A stretch of DNA of 46,150 nt, from assembly GCA_900553065.1 (NCBI GenBank), contig USBZ01000010.1, positions 1-46,150 on the forward strand. The letters are read 5' to 3'. Positions 1 through 8,243 of this stretch are shown here, piece by piece. This DNA is from an uncultured Desulfovibrio sp. Lineage in GTDB: Bacteria; Desulfobacterota; Desulfovibrionia; Desulfovibrionales; Desulfovibrionaceae. Position numbers and translations under genes: made by a program. Under the pieces are notes generated by a model. It was not told the origin of the DNA. It made no database searches and saw nothing but the letters and a program-made list of their open reading frames with translations. The first letter of the stretch is position 1. Every line of letters begins with the position of its first letter.

Positions 1-340
1 TTGCCATGACTAACCAGATAACCTTTTTAGGTCCTTTCAGCTAGTCAAGAGCCTAAACAAAAAAATCATTGAAAGGCATAGCGAATATAGTATAATATAG
101 AGAATATTGAATTTGTTTCATGAAGATTATTTTAATAAAATAAGACTCCGTACAATATCATAAACATAACCTATTTCAGATACTTCATTTAACGCAAAAA
201 ATCAATATGAATTTTCTTATCTATTTTCAATGCCCCCCATAAACAATCAACCGTTGCAGCAAACTACGGAAGGCTGCCTTGACTATTTTTTTTCCCTGTG
301 CGATTTCTAAAATGAATCCCAAGTCTAAAAGGAATATAAC
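1..340. other. AT-rich non-coding leader region
   Basis: No credible gene is visible. The stretch is much more AT-rich than the genes around it. It carries a promoter-like element at 69-96 and would form a 5' untranslated region of about 240 nt for the diguanylate cyclase at 341. I saw no riboswitch that I recognise in it. Confidence 0.6.
69..96 (+). promoter_or_regulatory. Sigma-70-type promoter candidate for the diguanylate cyclase
   Basis: TTGAAA (69-74) and a perfect TATAAT (91-96) are separated by 16 nt. Transcription would start near 103. The next plus-strand gene starts at 341, so the leader would be long. A closer promoter cannot be excluded. Confidence 0.5.
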
Positions 341-1264
341 ATGCATTCTCCTCCGGAAAAACATGTTTATACATTCTCAGAACTTCGCAGCGAAGTTGAG
401 ACTCTGCGTCAAACATTCAATATCATTCGTCTTGTTTCTCCGGAAAACTTTCAGAGCCATCACATCGGAGAGAACGATATTCTTCCCGGTGCTCCCTGCT
501 ACAGCTTCTGGAACCGTCCCGAGACATGCCTGCACTGCCCGTGCAAGCAGATCATTACCTCCCGGGGACAAAGCTCCCGCCTGGAATCGACGGAAGAGCG
601 GACCTATATTGTCATATCCAAATATATTCAGCTGGACGAAAAGCCCTTTTCCCTGGAAATGATTACCGAGCTCTCCGACTCGTCCGGTCTCAGCAGGCAG
701 GGATACGCCCTTAACGAAATACGACGTCTGCAGCAGGAAAATTCACGCCTTTTGCGGGATCCTCTCACAAACTGTTACAGTCGTCACTACATGAATTCCC
801 ATTTTCATCACTATGTCCTTGAAGCGCAGACCCGCAGTCAGGATCTCTGCGTTGCTCTGATGGACATGGATAATTTCAAGGAAATCAACGATAAGCATGG
901 TCACACTATAGGAGATGAAGTCCTTCGGAGCTGCTGCCAGTTCTGGCTTAAATACTTCGACTCCCGCCATCACAGCTTCATCACCCGCTACGGCGGCGAC
1001 GAATACCTCATCACGTCCATCACAGACAGCTATGAAGAGTTCTGCAGTCGTATTGTATCTCTTGGCAGTTCCATGAGAAAAAGTATCGTTCTTGACGATG
1101 GCCAGAACATTCCCTTTTCCTTTACCATAGGATGTGCCTGCATAAGTGAACTGGATAAGGAAGAAGGCCGTCCTCTGCGCGAGGCGTTGTTCTCGCTGGC
1201 CGATAAGCGGCTGTACTTTGGGAAGCATTCCGGTAGAAACTGCATCATCACGAGTTCCAAATAA
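341..1264 (+). CDS. Diguanylate cyclase (GGDEF domain) with N-terminal cysteine-rich sensor region
   Basis: A 307-residue protein likely to make c-di-GMP from two GTP in the cytoplasm. The C-terminal half (about 135-307) is a GGDEF domain: DPLTNCYSRHY near 140, MDMDNFKEIND near 174, and an active-site GGDEY at 218-222. The inhibitory I-site (RxxD ending six residues before GG) reads RHHS at 209-212, so product inhibition is probably lost. Residues 1-120 form a small sensor-like domain with Cys53, Trp57, Cys63, Cys66 and Cys68, which could bind a metal, cofactor or redox signal; I do not recognise the family. A short helix (about 122-138) links the two. No membrane segment is seen. AAGGA lies 7 nt before the ATG. 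It converges on the Lap-type module, which suggests, but does not show, that it feeds that pathway. Confidence 0.9.
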   Translation: MHSPPEKHVYTFSELRSEVETLRQTFNIIRLVSPENFQSHHIGENDILPGAPCYSFWNRPETCLHCPCKQIITSRGQSSRLESTEERTYIVISKYIQLDEKPFSLEMITELSDSSGLSRQGYALNEIRRLQQENSRLLRDPLTNCYSRHYMNSHFHHYVLEAQTRSQDLCVALMDMDNFKEINDKHGHTIGDEVLRSCCQFWLKYFDSRHHSFITRYGGDEYLITSITDSYEEFCSRIVSLGSSMRKSIVLDDGQNIPFSFTIGCACISELDKEEGRPLREALFSLADKRLYFGKHSGRNCIITSSK

Positions 1265-1970
1265 GTCCGCCCTTTCAAATCAAAAGACAGCTGTGGGGAG
1301 GAAAATCCGTGCCCACCCCTGAATTGCCCCATACGCTGTCACCCTTCCGCTGATATTTGCCGGTGTTTCCGGCAGCGCATCCTAAAACTGACCTTCCTGC
1401 CTTCTGCGGTTTCGACTTTCCGCTCTTTCATCCGGTCATCAAGCGACATCGCATTCATGTGCCGCTGCCTCTCTACGGTAAACCATATGCCCATGCGAAG
1501 GATCCCCAGGCCCTCCCCAAAAGAAGTATCATTACTTTACCATGTATCCAGAGAAGCCGCAGGCCCCGGAACTTGCCCCTCTACGCCGGGAAACAGCGTG
1601 CGGCAACGACTCACGGTATTATGCTCAGGGCCTACACCGGCAACCTCGGAAGAATCCCCACCGCACAATGCTCTTCCCCATCTTCTTTCAAGCCAGTCAT
1701 GACTGAAATTCCGGCAGGCTCTGGGTATCCCTCAGGGTAGTCCATGCCGCATAACCAATAGAGAATGCACCCGAAATATTTCGGGACGGCCATCCTAGAC
1801 CAACAAGCGCCTTTTTGATGAAGCCAACCCCCGGACATTCATCAAAAAGGCGCTCATCGTATGATGCTTCAGTCGATTGCAGGATCCGTTCTCTCTCTCA
1901 GGTCCTGCTGATCAGCCGTTCACATATACCGGTGAAACATTTCTGCTTTTCCGGCGCCCCCCGGCAGATC
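1265..1970. other. 700-nt convergent intergenic region without a credible gene
   Basis: Lies between the 3' ends of the diguanylate cyclase (plus) and the pseudo-HD-GYP gene (minus). Short open frames here have no recognisable protein, no good ribosome binding site and atypical composition. The only clear structure is the inverted repeat at 1806-1854. The length is unusual for a convergent gap. Confidence 0.6.
1806..1854. repeat. Perfect 17-bp inverted repeat with 15-nt spacer
   Basis: The left arm AGCGCCTTTTTGATGAA (1806-1822) is exactly the reverse complement of 1838-1854. The T-run is inside the stem, not after it, and no T-tract follows on either strand, so this is not a normal intrinsic terminator. 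It could be a 3'-end stabilising hairpin, a protein-binding site or the scar of a mobile element. Confidence 0.85.
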
Positions 1971-4028
1971 TCAAAGGCGAACCGCCAGAATACCTTCCGG
2001 TGTTTTCAGCACTTCCTTCAAGTGCTGCACCACCGTCTGGTCGAAACAGGCGCTCCCCTCCAGCTCCGCTATGGCGTCCTTCTCATCCATCCCCTTACGG
2101 TAGGAACGGGAACTGACCATGGCGCAGAAAGCGTTAAGCACCGCAAGAATCCGAGCTTCAAAGAGGATACTGTCACCTTTCAATCCTTTAGGATAGCCGG
2201 AGCCGTCCATGTGTTCGTACATTTCATGCAGCGCACGAGCTATGGGCAGATCGAAATCCACACCCTCCATAAGGTGGAAGGCATGCTCGGGAGCGAGGTG
2301 CACCTGCGCCAGCTCCTCGGGCGTAAGCCTGCCTTTCTTGGTCAGAAGTTCGCGGGGAATGAACAGCTTGCCGATCTGAGAAAGCATTGCCCCCATGACC
2401 ACCGTATTTCTGCCGTCTTCCGTCAGCCCCATACTGGCGGACACAAGCTCTCCGAGGCGGGACATCCGCTGCGAGTGACCCGCCAGATACGGATCCACAC
2501 TCTCCTCGGCACGGGTAAACGCCTCAATAAGGCTTTTCTGACGCTGCCGCATGCGTTCACTCTGGCGACGGAACTCGGTAATATCCTTCATGGTGACAAC
2601 TGCCCCGCGAATGCTGTTGCGCACCTGATCTTCGCTGGCATCGAGGAACGGGAACAGCGTCACACGGTACAGTCTCTTTTCCCCGTTCTGCTCAAAATAG
2701 ACTTCACAGCCGTCTTCACGTTTATTGATGGCCACCTGCCGGATGCGGTCAAGAAGCATGGTGGCTGCCTCCGTCGGGAAGCAGGTGAAAAGCGTCTGCT
2801 CGTTGACGTCCTTTTCCTCTCTGCCCACTATGCCGGCGAGCGCCGGATTGCAGACCCGGATCTGCCCTTTCACGTCCGCCATGAACAAACCGATATCAAG
2901 GGAAACGTTCACGCTGTCGAGCAGTTCCTTCTGACGGGAGACGATCTGATTGAGCCGGTGCAACTCGGAGGCCACAGCCCGCTGCTGACGCCCGAAGGAC
3001 ATCCACCACACAAGGCCGCTCAAAAGCATGAAGCTGAGCCAGCCCAGCGCCGCCACCGCGTATATGGGAAGCTCGGCCCGGAAAATCATGCCCTCCACCA
3101 CGGAAGCCGGAGTTTCATGCACCAGATCCCAGTTCAGAGCAGGCAGAAACTTCGACATGGAGTAAACCATGCCGCCACTCTCGGAAACGCTTCTGCGCAA
3201 TGCAAAAGGCAGTTTTCCCCCGGATTCCGTAAAGGCTTTTCCCAAGTCTTCAGGGAGAGGAATCGGCGCGGGAACCTGCATGTTTTCCCACACATCGCCG
3301 TTCTTCTGCACCATGAACGCCGTGGCCATATCGTTCTGCTTCGGTCTGGCCACGACCTGTGCTATCCGGCTGAGAACGGGCACGGAAGACATGAACACGG
3401 CCACGCATTTGTCCGGCGTTTCCAGATCATACACCGGCTCGAATACGTCCAGAACCAGACCGTTGACGCCGCCTCGCACGGGCAGAAACGTCGTTTGCCC
3501 CGTCTTCATGGTGCGCAGAGAAGCCTCACTCTGTTCCGCGCTCAGCGGCGTGGGCGTACTGTAGGCCGAAAGAATGGTCTGACCTTCCCTGTTGACGAGA
3601 CGGACATCCAGCAGTCCGTTGTAATTCATGAACTCCAGAAGAATTCTGCGTATGACTGGAACTTCCTCGGAAATGACGGCCGCAGGCCCTGAAAAATTAC
3701 CATGTTCGGCACTGTTGATGGTTCCCGTCACGATACTGTCCAGACCGTAGAGATCTCCTGAGAAAAGACGATACGTTTCCGACTCGCTCACCCGCTGCCG
3801 AAGCTTTTTCATCTCCGCGTTCCAGATATCGACGGCACGTCCGGCGTCTTCGAGCCAGGCGTCCACGTTCTGCTCATAATACTGCAGCACGGCGATACGC
3901 CTGCTTTCCAGCTGCGACACGCAGAAAAACAAGGCTATCCCACCTGACACAAGGGCAAGACATATTGCGGCCAGAAAAGCCGACTTCTTGGAAAAGCCAG
4001 AGTAGCTGACACGTTCATGACTGCTCAT
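1971..4028 (-). CDS. Membrane sensor with periplasmic domain, PAS and degenerate HD-GYP domain (candidate LapD analogue)
   Basis: A 685-residue inner-membrane protein: TM1 about 16-37, a roughly 290-residue periplasmic sensor region (Cache-like by layout), TM2 about 326-345, a PAS domain near 370-490, and an HD-GYP fold near 505-680. The fold marks remain (GHSQRM near 511, DGSGYPKGL near 607, SYRKG) but catalytic positions are gone: LLHDIGK reads MLSQIGK, the HHE before DGSGYP reads MYE, the HP pair reads AP, and the DxxxDA stretch reads NAFCA. It is therefore probably not an active phosphodiesterase; ligand binding or adaptor work is more likely. The start at 4028 has GGAGG 6 nt upstream; an in-frame extension to 4118 has no such site and overlaps lapG. 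It follows lapG by 65 nt on the same strand. Known LapD proteins are also membrane proteins with a periplasmic domain and a degenerate c-di-GMP enzyme domain, but of GGDEF-EAL type. Confidence 0.85.
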   Translation of the reverse strand: MSSHERVSYSGFSKKSAFLAAICLALVSGGIALFFCVSQLESRRIAVLQYYEQNVDAWLEDAGRAVDIWNAEMKKLRQRVSESETYRLFSGDLYGLDSIVTGTINSAEHGNFSGPAAVISEEVPVIRRILLEFMNYNGLLDVRLVNREGQTILSAYSTPTPLSAEQSEASLRTMKTGQTTFLPVRGGVNGLVLDVFEPVYDLETPDKCVAVFMSSVPVLSRIAQVVARPKQNDMATAFMVQKNGDVWENMQVPAPIPLPEDLGKAFTESGGKLPFALRRSVSESGGMVYSMSKFLPALNWDLVHETPASVVEGMIFRAELPIYAVAALGWLSFMLLSGLVWWMSFGRQQRAVASELHRLNQIVSRQKELLDSVNVSLDIGLFMADVKGQIRVCNPALAGIVGREEKDVNEQTLFTCFPTEAATMLLDRIRQVAINKREDGCEVYFEQNGEKRLYRVTLFPFLDASEDQVRNSIRGAVVTMKDITEFRRQSERMRQRQKSLIEAFTRAEESVDPYLAGHSQRMSRLGELVSASMGLTEDGRNTVVMGAMLSQIGKLFIPRELLTKKGRLTPEELAQVHLAPEHAFHLMEGVDFDLPIARALHEMYEHMDGSGYPKGLKGDSILFEARILAVLNAFCAMVSSRSYRKGMDEKDAIAELEGSACFDQTVVQHLKEVLKTPEGILAVRL

Positions 4029-4093
4029 CGTGTTCCTCCATCCCGCAGGATGACCATTATTCTTCTGGCGGGTACGATGCGGAAAAAGCACCG

Positions 4094-4747
4094 TCACTTG
4101 GCCTTTACATGTACCCATCGGTACTTTTCGTTGACGGAAAACTGCGGAACATAGTTTCTTACGCGCTCCGCAGGGCGGACCGCATCAGACAGGTTATCCA
4201 GAATATATATACGATCCCCATCGTACACGGCAAGTATGGCATGGCCTATATTGCGAATGGTTTCCCTCACCACCACAATGCGCATCGTGTCAACGGGAAC
4301 TCCGAGTTCCTTCAGCGTATAGTACTTGACTATGCAATAGTCCTCACAGTCGCCGGACTTCGCCAGAAACTCATAAGGAGCGGCCCAGTAATCGGGTTTG
4401 CCGTATACTTCAGGATCCGTTCGATACGGCCACATGTTCCAGAACCTGTTGACGATCTCAAGCTTATCCTCCAGCGACTTCCCTGCCGCGCGTTTTTTCA
4501 GATCCTTCCAGAGCGTCGAGGCATTGAACCGCTTTTCGTCGAAAAAAATCGGCTTTTTCCGATTTCGCTCCATGGCGGACAGCCAGTGCTGCTGCTTTTT
4601 CAGAGCCATCTGAAATTCCACGGTTCCGAACAGACGCGGCTTGGCCCGAGCCGGTGCAGGCAACAGCAGGCAGACCAGAAGAACCATCGCACACAGCATC
4701 GACGCCCAGATGTGTTTCCTACTGGAAGCATGTGCTCTGATGTTCAT
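4094..4747 (-). CDS. lapG: LapG-type periplasmic cysteine protease (bacterial transglutaminase-like, BTLCP)
   Basis: A 217-residue protein with a signal peptide (about 1-35, cleavage after ARA). The BTLCP catalytic triad is complete: Cys134 in GDCEDY, His169 in GHAIL and Asp184 in ILDNLSD. Asp133 and Glu135 flank the cysteine where calcium ligands are described in LapG. Length and triad spacing match Pseudomonas LapG closely. In that family LapG cuts a giant surface adhesin near a TAAG or related N-terminal site and releases the cell from the biofilm. Here it lies in a minus-strand run TolC-like, lapG, pseudo-HD-GYP. The substrate is not in the window. Assignment to the family is firm; the in vivo substrate is inferred. 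Confidence 0.92.
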   Translation of the reverse strand: MNIRAHASSRKHIWASMLCAMVLLVCLLLPAPARAKPRLFGTVEFQMALKKQQHWLSAMERNRKKPIFFDEKRFNASTLWKDLKKRAAGKSLEDKLEIVNRFWNMWPYRTDPEVYGKPDYWAAPYEFLAKSGDCEDYCIVKYYTLKELGVPVDTMRIVVVRETIRNIGHAILAVYDGDRIYILDNLSDAVRPAERVRNYVPQFSVNEKYRWVHVKAK

Positions 4748-4837
4748 GGAACTTCCGGCTCTCCCGCTCTATTCGTTATCGCAAAAGCTTTACTCCGCCA
4801 CAAAAGTGTACGGCAAGGAGATGGGGACTTCAATGAC

Positions 4838-4870
4838 AAAGGGGCCGAAGAACAAGGATTCTCCGGCCCC
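4838..4870 (-). terminator. Terminator-like hairpin between the TolC-like gene and lapG
   Basis: On the minus strand a GGGGCCG (4864-4870) to CGGCCCC (4841-4847) stem, with further AGAA/TTCT pairing inside, is followed by a short T-rich stretch (TTTGT). It sits in the 140-nt gap after the TolC-like gene, so it could end or attenuate transcription and make lapG less abundant than the transporter. Confidence 0.5.
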
Positions 4871-4887
4871 TGGCTGGTCAGACCTGC

Positions 4888-6324
4888 CTATTCGGGCATG
4901 GTCAGATGATCAAGCGGTTCGTGATCAGCAGGGGTGATCTTGAGCATTTCCGTGCTGATATCGAGACTGGGCAGCAGATCGCCGGCAAGCGCCTTCATGC
5001 GGTAGGCGGCAATGAGCGTATTGCCCAGCGCCGTAGCTGCCTGCGTAGAGGAGCTGAACAATTCGTTTTCCGCATCCAGCACGTCGAGCAGGCTGCGCTC
5101 GCCCATGACGAACTGTTCCTCATAGGCATCACGGGTCGTCTTGTTGTATTCAATGGCTTTCCGGTAAAAGTCCAGCTGCTCCTGCGCAGAAAGATATTCC
5201 GTCCAGCTTTCTTCAACATTGAGCTTCAGATCATCCATGTAGTCATACAGGACACGACGGCTCTGGCGGATGCGGGCGGCAGCCGCCTTGCTTTCCGCCA
5301 CATCGGCGCCGCTGTTGAACAGATTCCAGCGCACAACGGCGGCAACGCCCATCTCGGCCGTCCACATTTCACTTCTGCCGTTGCGGTCGGAATAGGAAGG
5401 ACCGGCTTCAATGCTGAGCGAAGGGCTGTAGGCGGAACGAGCCTGCTCTCTTACGGCGTTCGCAGCCTTCACGTCTTCAAGATACGCCGCCACCTTGGGA
5501 TTCCCCTTCTGTGCAGCCTTAAGTACTTCTTCGGAGCTCTTGTACATCTTGGCAGGGAGGTTTACAGGCCCGAGAGACATGGCGGAATGACGGGTCAGAC
5601 GGGTATAGGTATCCTCGCCGTTGCGCAGGGAGGCGCGGGCCTCGACAAGCGTGGAGTGGGCGCGTGCCAGACGGCTCTGCGCCTGAGAAACGTCGGCCAG
5701 CGTATCAACGCCCGTCATTTCGCGGGCGCGGGCCTTTTCAAGTATCTCCTCATGGCGGGTCACATTGTCCTGCGCCAGCTGATATATCTGTTTTCTGCGC
5801 AGAACATCCACATGAGCAATGATGGCATCAAGCGCCAGCGTATTAGCGTTGTCGAGCACGCGATAGTCGAGCGAACGATACGAGGCTTCCGCTTCGCGCA
5901 CACGACCACGCGTCAGCCAGCCATCCCACAAAGGCTGCGTTACAAGCAGAGAGGCGGAAGAATACGGGGTTACGTCATTATATTCGTAGGAACGGGTCGT
6001 ACTGTTGCTCAGCTTTCCAAATCCGCCCCGGGCGGTAAGATCAACGCGAGGCCCGTATCCAGCTCTGGCTCTGTCCACTTCATAGCCCACGGCGGAACGG
6101 TTTTCCTGAAGGGCTTTGATGGAATTATTGTTCCTGAGCATGGCCTCGATGGATTCCTTCAGAGGAATGGCGTCGGTGTCCGCCGCCCATGCCAGAGGTG
6201 AGTAAAGCATGGCGCCGAGGCAGCCTGATACAATCAGGGCAGGAAGAGCCCTTGCAAAGCTCATCGTCCGCCGAGAAAATTTTCCACGTCGAATTCCCTT
6301 GAGGTCTCCATAAAAGGCAGCCAT
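4888..6324 (-). CDS. TolC-family outer-membrane efflux protein of the type I secretion module
   Basis: A 478-residue protein with two repeated outer-membrane-efflux-protein halves rich in heptad-like helices, ending in the typical RSLLDVLDAENELFSSSTQA pattern. The family forms a trimeric channel across outer membrane and periplasm for ABC exporters. The hydrophobic signal segment is ALPALIVSGCLGAML, with cleavage likely after AWA. Start chosen at 6324 because GGAG lies 7 nt upstream; the internal ATG at 6264 gives a more classical signal peptide, and the ATG at 6363 is weaker. The neighbours (LapG, HlyD-type adaptor, LapB-type ABC protein) point to adhesin export, i.e. the LapE role. It probably has its own promoter (6416-6444), separate from the ABC and adaptor genes. 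Confidence 0.88.
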   Translation of the reverse strand: MAAFYGDLKGIRRGKFSRRTMSFARALPALIVSGCLGAMLYSPLAWAADTDAIPLKESIEAMLRNNNSIKALQENRSAVGYEVDRARAGYGPRVDLTARGGFGKLSNSTTRSYEYNDVTPYSSASLLVTQPLWDGWLTRGRVREAEASYRSLDYRVLDNANTLALDAIIAHVDVLRRKQIYQLAQDNVTRHEEILEKARAREMTGVDTLADVSQAQSRLARAHSTLVEARASLRNGEDTYTRLTRHSAMSLGPVNLPAKMYKSSEEVLKAAQKGNPKVAAYLEDVKAANAVREQARSAYSPSLSIEAGPSYSDRNGRSEMWTAEMGVAAVVRWNLFNSGADVAESKAAAARIRQSRRVLYDYMDDLKLNVEESWTEYLSAQEQLDFYRKAIEYNKTTRDAYEEQFVMGERSLLDVLDAENELFSSSTQAATALGNTLIAAYRMKALAGDLLPSLDISTEMLKITPADHEPLDHLTMPE

Positions 6325-6415
6325 ACATAAACTCCATTGAAAAAACAAATGGTTACATTTCAAAAATGACCTTGTTCATGTGACTCTACGGACAACAGAT
6401 TTCTTTTACAAAAAT

Positions 6416-6444
6416 ATATAATAAATTAATACAATTAACGTCAA
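6416..6444 (-). promoter_or_regulatory. Promoter candidate for the TolC-like/lapG/pseudo-HD-GYP run
   Basis: On the minus strand TTGACG (6439-6444) is followed after 17 nt by TTATAT (6416-6421), in very AT-rich DNA. Transcription would start near 6409, about 85 nt before the chosen start codon. The rest of the 300-nt gap 6325-6624 shows no gene. Confidence 0.55.
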
Positions 6445-6624
6445 GGCCAGTAAGACTTTTCAGCTTCAGTGCACCTGTCTCCCATCCTTCTGTTCCGGAA
6501 AAAATACTTGCTATTCGTTCAGCCGACATATCAGCATATTACACTATTGGTAAATCCTGCGAACTCGTCACTTTGGTTGACATATATTCCTGTATGCAGA
6601 CTGACAGCCCAATTTTCACCTTTT

Positions 6625-8154
6625 TTATTTTTCCCGCAAAGCGTTCTGTTTCGCCTTGAGTATAGGTTTGAGAAGATAGTCCAGAACTGTCTTTTTTCCC
6701 GTTATGATATCCACGGTAGTCATCATGCCGGGCATGATGGGAAGTTCCTCGTCATGATAAACAATGGCTGTTTTGGGCGTACGCACCTTGACCTGATAAT
6801 AAAAATCGCCCCTCTTATCCTCGATGGTATCGGCACTGATCTGTTCCAGAACGCCGTCCAGACCTCCATAGATGGAGAAGTCATAGGCAGACACCTTGAC
6901 CATCGCCTTCTGACCGGGATGCAGGAATGCCACGTCTGCCGGGCGGACTCTGGCTTCCACCAGAAGCGTATCATCCAGAGGAACGATTTCCATGATGGGT
7001 TCGCCGGGTTTGACCACGCCTCCCAGCGTATTGATGTATATCTGCTTGACCGTACCGCGTACCGGAGAGCGCAGTTCCGTTCTCGTTACCCGGTCGCTTC
7101 CTGCGGAAAGGCTTTCACGGAGAGAGGCCAGCTCCAGACTGCGCTTATTGATTTCTTCCATGAGCGCCGCATCCAGCTCCGCCCTGCGAAGCTCCATACG
7201 GTGTCCGGCCTCGCTGGCAGCCGCCTCCGCCCGGGGAATGGACACTTCCAGCGTATTGATCTCACCCTGGGTCTGAACGGCACGCTCCTGCAGCTCAAGA
7301 TACTGCACTTTGGAGTAGCTGCGCTTCGCCAGCAGGGAAGACGCCATGTTGAGCTGCTGGCGTATCAGCGAAAGACTGCTGGAAAGCTGCTCCTTGCGGG
7401 CCTGCTGTTCCTTTACCTCCTGCTGACGCTGTTCATATTGTGCCATAAGAACATCCAGTTCCGACCTGCGCTGGCGCTCCTGCACGTCAAACGTTTCCTG
7501 CTGCACCTGCATGAGATTCTCACCCTGTGCGAGCTGATCGTTGGTAAGAGCATAGCCTATGCCCCGCTCCAGCCATGCTCTGGTCTGCTCGGGCCACACC
7601 AGCGGAGAATCGGAAACGGAGGCACGAAGCCGACGGATGGCAATGAGATTCTCCATTGCCTTGTAGAGCATATCACGCAGATTGCTTTCCGCCATTTCAT
7701 TGCTGAGTCTGGCGAGAACCTCATCCTTTTCCACGATCTGCCCTTCGTGCACCTCCACACTGCTCAGAATGCCGCCCTCAAGATTCTGAATGATCTGCGT
7801 TCGGGAGGAGGGAACCACCTGCCCTTCGGCATGAGTCACTTCATCCAGCGTGGCCACGCTGGCCCAGCCGATGAAAAACACGAAAAAGACGAATACCCCC
7901 ACGGAGAGCCATCTGGCGCTTCTGGAAGGCCGCCGTGCCAGCGCCGCCTCCACTTCGGACGCATACGGCAGGTCTTCGGGCAAAAGCCTGCCGGAAAGTG
8001 CCGCAGGTTCAAAAAGGCTCGGCGCAGGCGGAACAGGACTTCCACCGGCTGGGGAACCTCCAAAGGGTTCCGAAATCCGGGGCGAATTCTGCCCGCCCTC
8101 CGGAATGATCTTTTTATCTGTATCCATACGCATTTTCCGTTCACTTTCTATCAT
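6625..8154 (-). CDS. HlyD/LapC-family periplasmic adaptor of type I secretion
   Basis: About 509 residues. A Pro/Gly-rich cytoplasmic N-terminus, one membrane segment (WLSVGVFVFFVFFIGWASVA), a lipoyl-like hairpin half (GGILSSVEVHEGQIVEKDEV), a long coiled coil rich in Glu, Gln and Arg, then the second lipoyl half (LRSPVRGTVKQIYINTLGG) and a beta-barrel domain ending in the conserved LPIMPGMMTTVDIITGKKTV stretch. The family links the ABC exporter to the TolC channel. It follows the ABC gene in the same direction. Start is uncertain: 8154 has AGGAAG about 11 nt upstream; 8232 is directly after the ABC stop but lacks a ribosome site; 8133 and 8127 are also possible. The C-terminus is certain. 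Confidence 0.88.
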   Translation of the reverse strand: MIESERKMRMDTDKKIIPEGGQNSPRISEPFGGSPAGGSPVPPAPSLFEPAALSGRLLPEDLPYASEVEAALARRPSRSARWLSVGVFVFFVFFIGWASVATLDEVTHAEGQVVPSSRTQIIQNLEGGILSSVEVHEGQIVEKDEVLARLSNEMAESNLRDMLYKAMENLIAIRRLRASVSDSPLVWPEQTRAWLERGIGYALTNDQLAQGENLMQVQQETFDVQERQRRSELDVLMAQYEQRQQEVKEQQARKEQLSSSLSLIRQQLNMASSLLAKRSYSKVQYLELQERAVQTQGEINTLEVSIPRAEAAASEAGHRMELRRAELDAALMEEINKRSLELASLRESLSAGSDRVTRTELRSPVRGTVKQIYINTLGGVVKPGEPIMEIVPLDDTLLVEARVRPADVAFLHPGQKAMVKVSAYDFSIYGGLDGVLEQISADTIEDKRGDFYYQVKVRTPKTAIVYHDEELPIMPGMMTTVDIITGKKTVLDYLLKPILKAKQNALREK

Positions 8155-8243
8155 GGCAGAACATGCTTCCTGCCTTTGCCGATAAAAGCCTGCTTCTGCC
8201 GCAACGGCCGCCGAACCTGAATGGGCAGGCATGAGCCGGAGGC

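Noticed and set aside
1815..3692. A 625-codon open frame on the plus strand, opposite the pseudo-HD-GYP gene
   Set aside because: Its translation is rich in His, Arg and Gln without family motifs. The minus strand has a clear protein with domains and a GGAGG site. Similar long shadow frames lie opposite many genes here because of codon bias.
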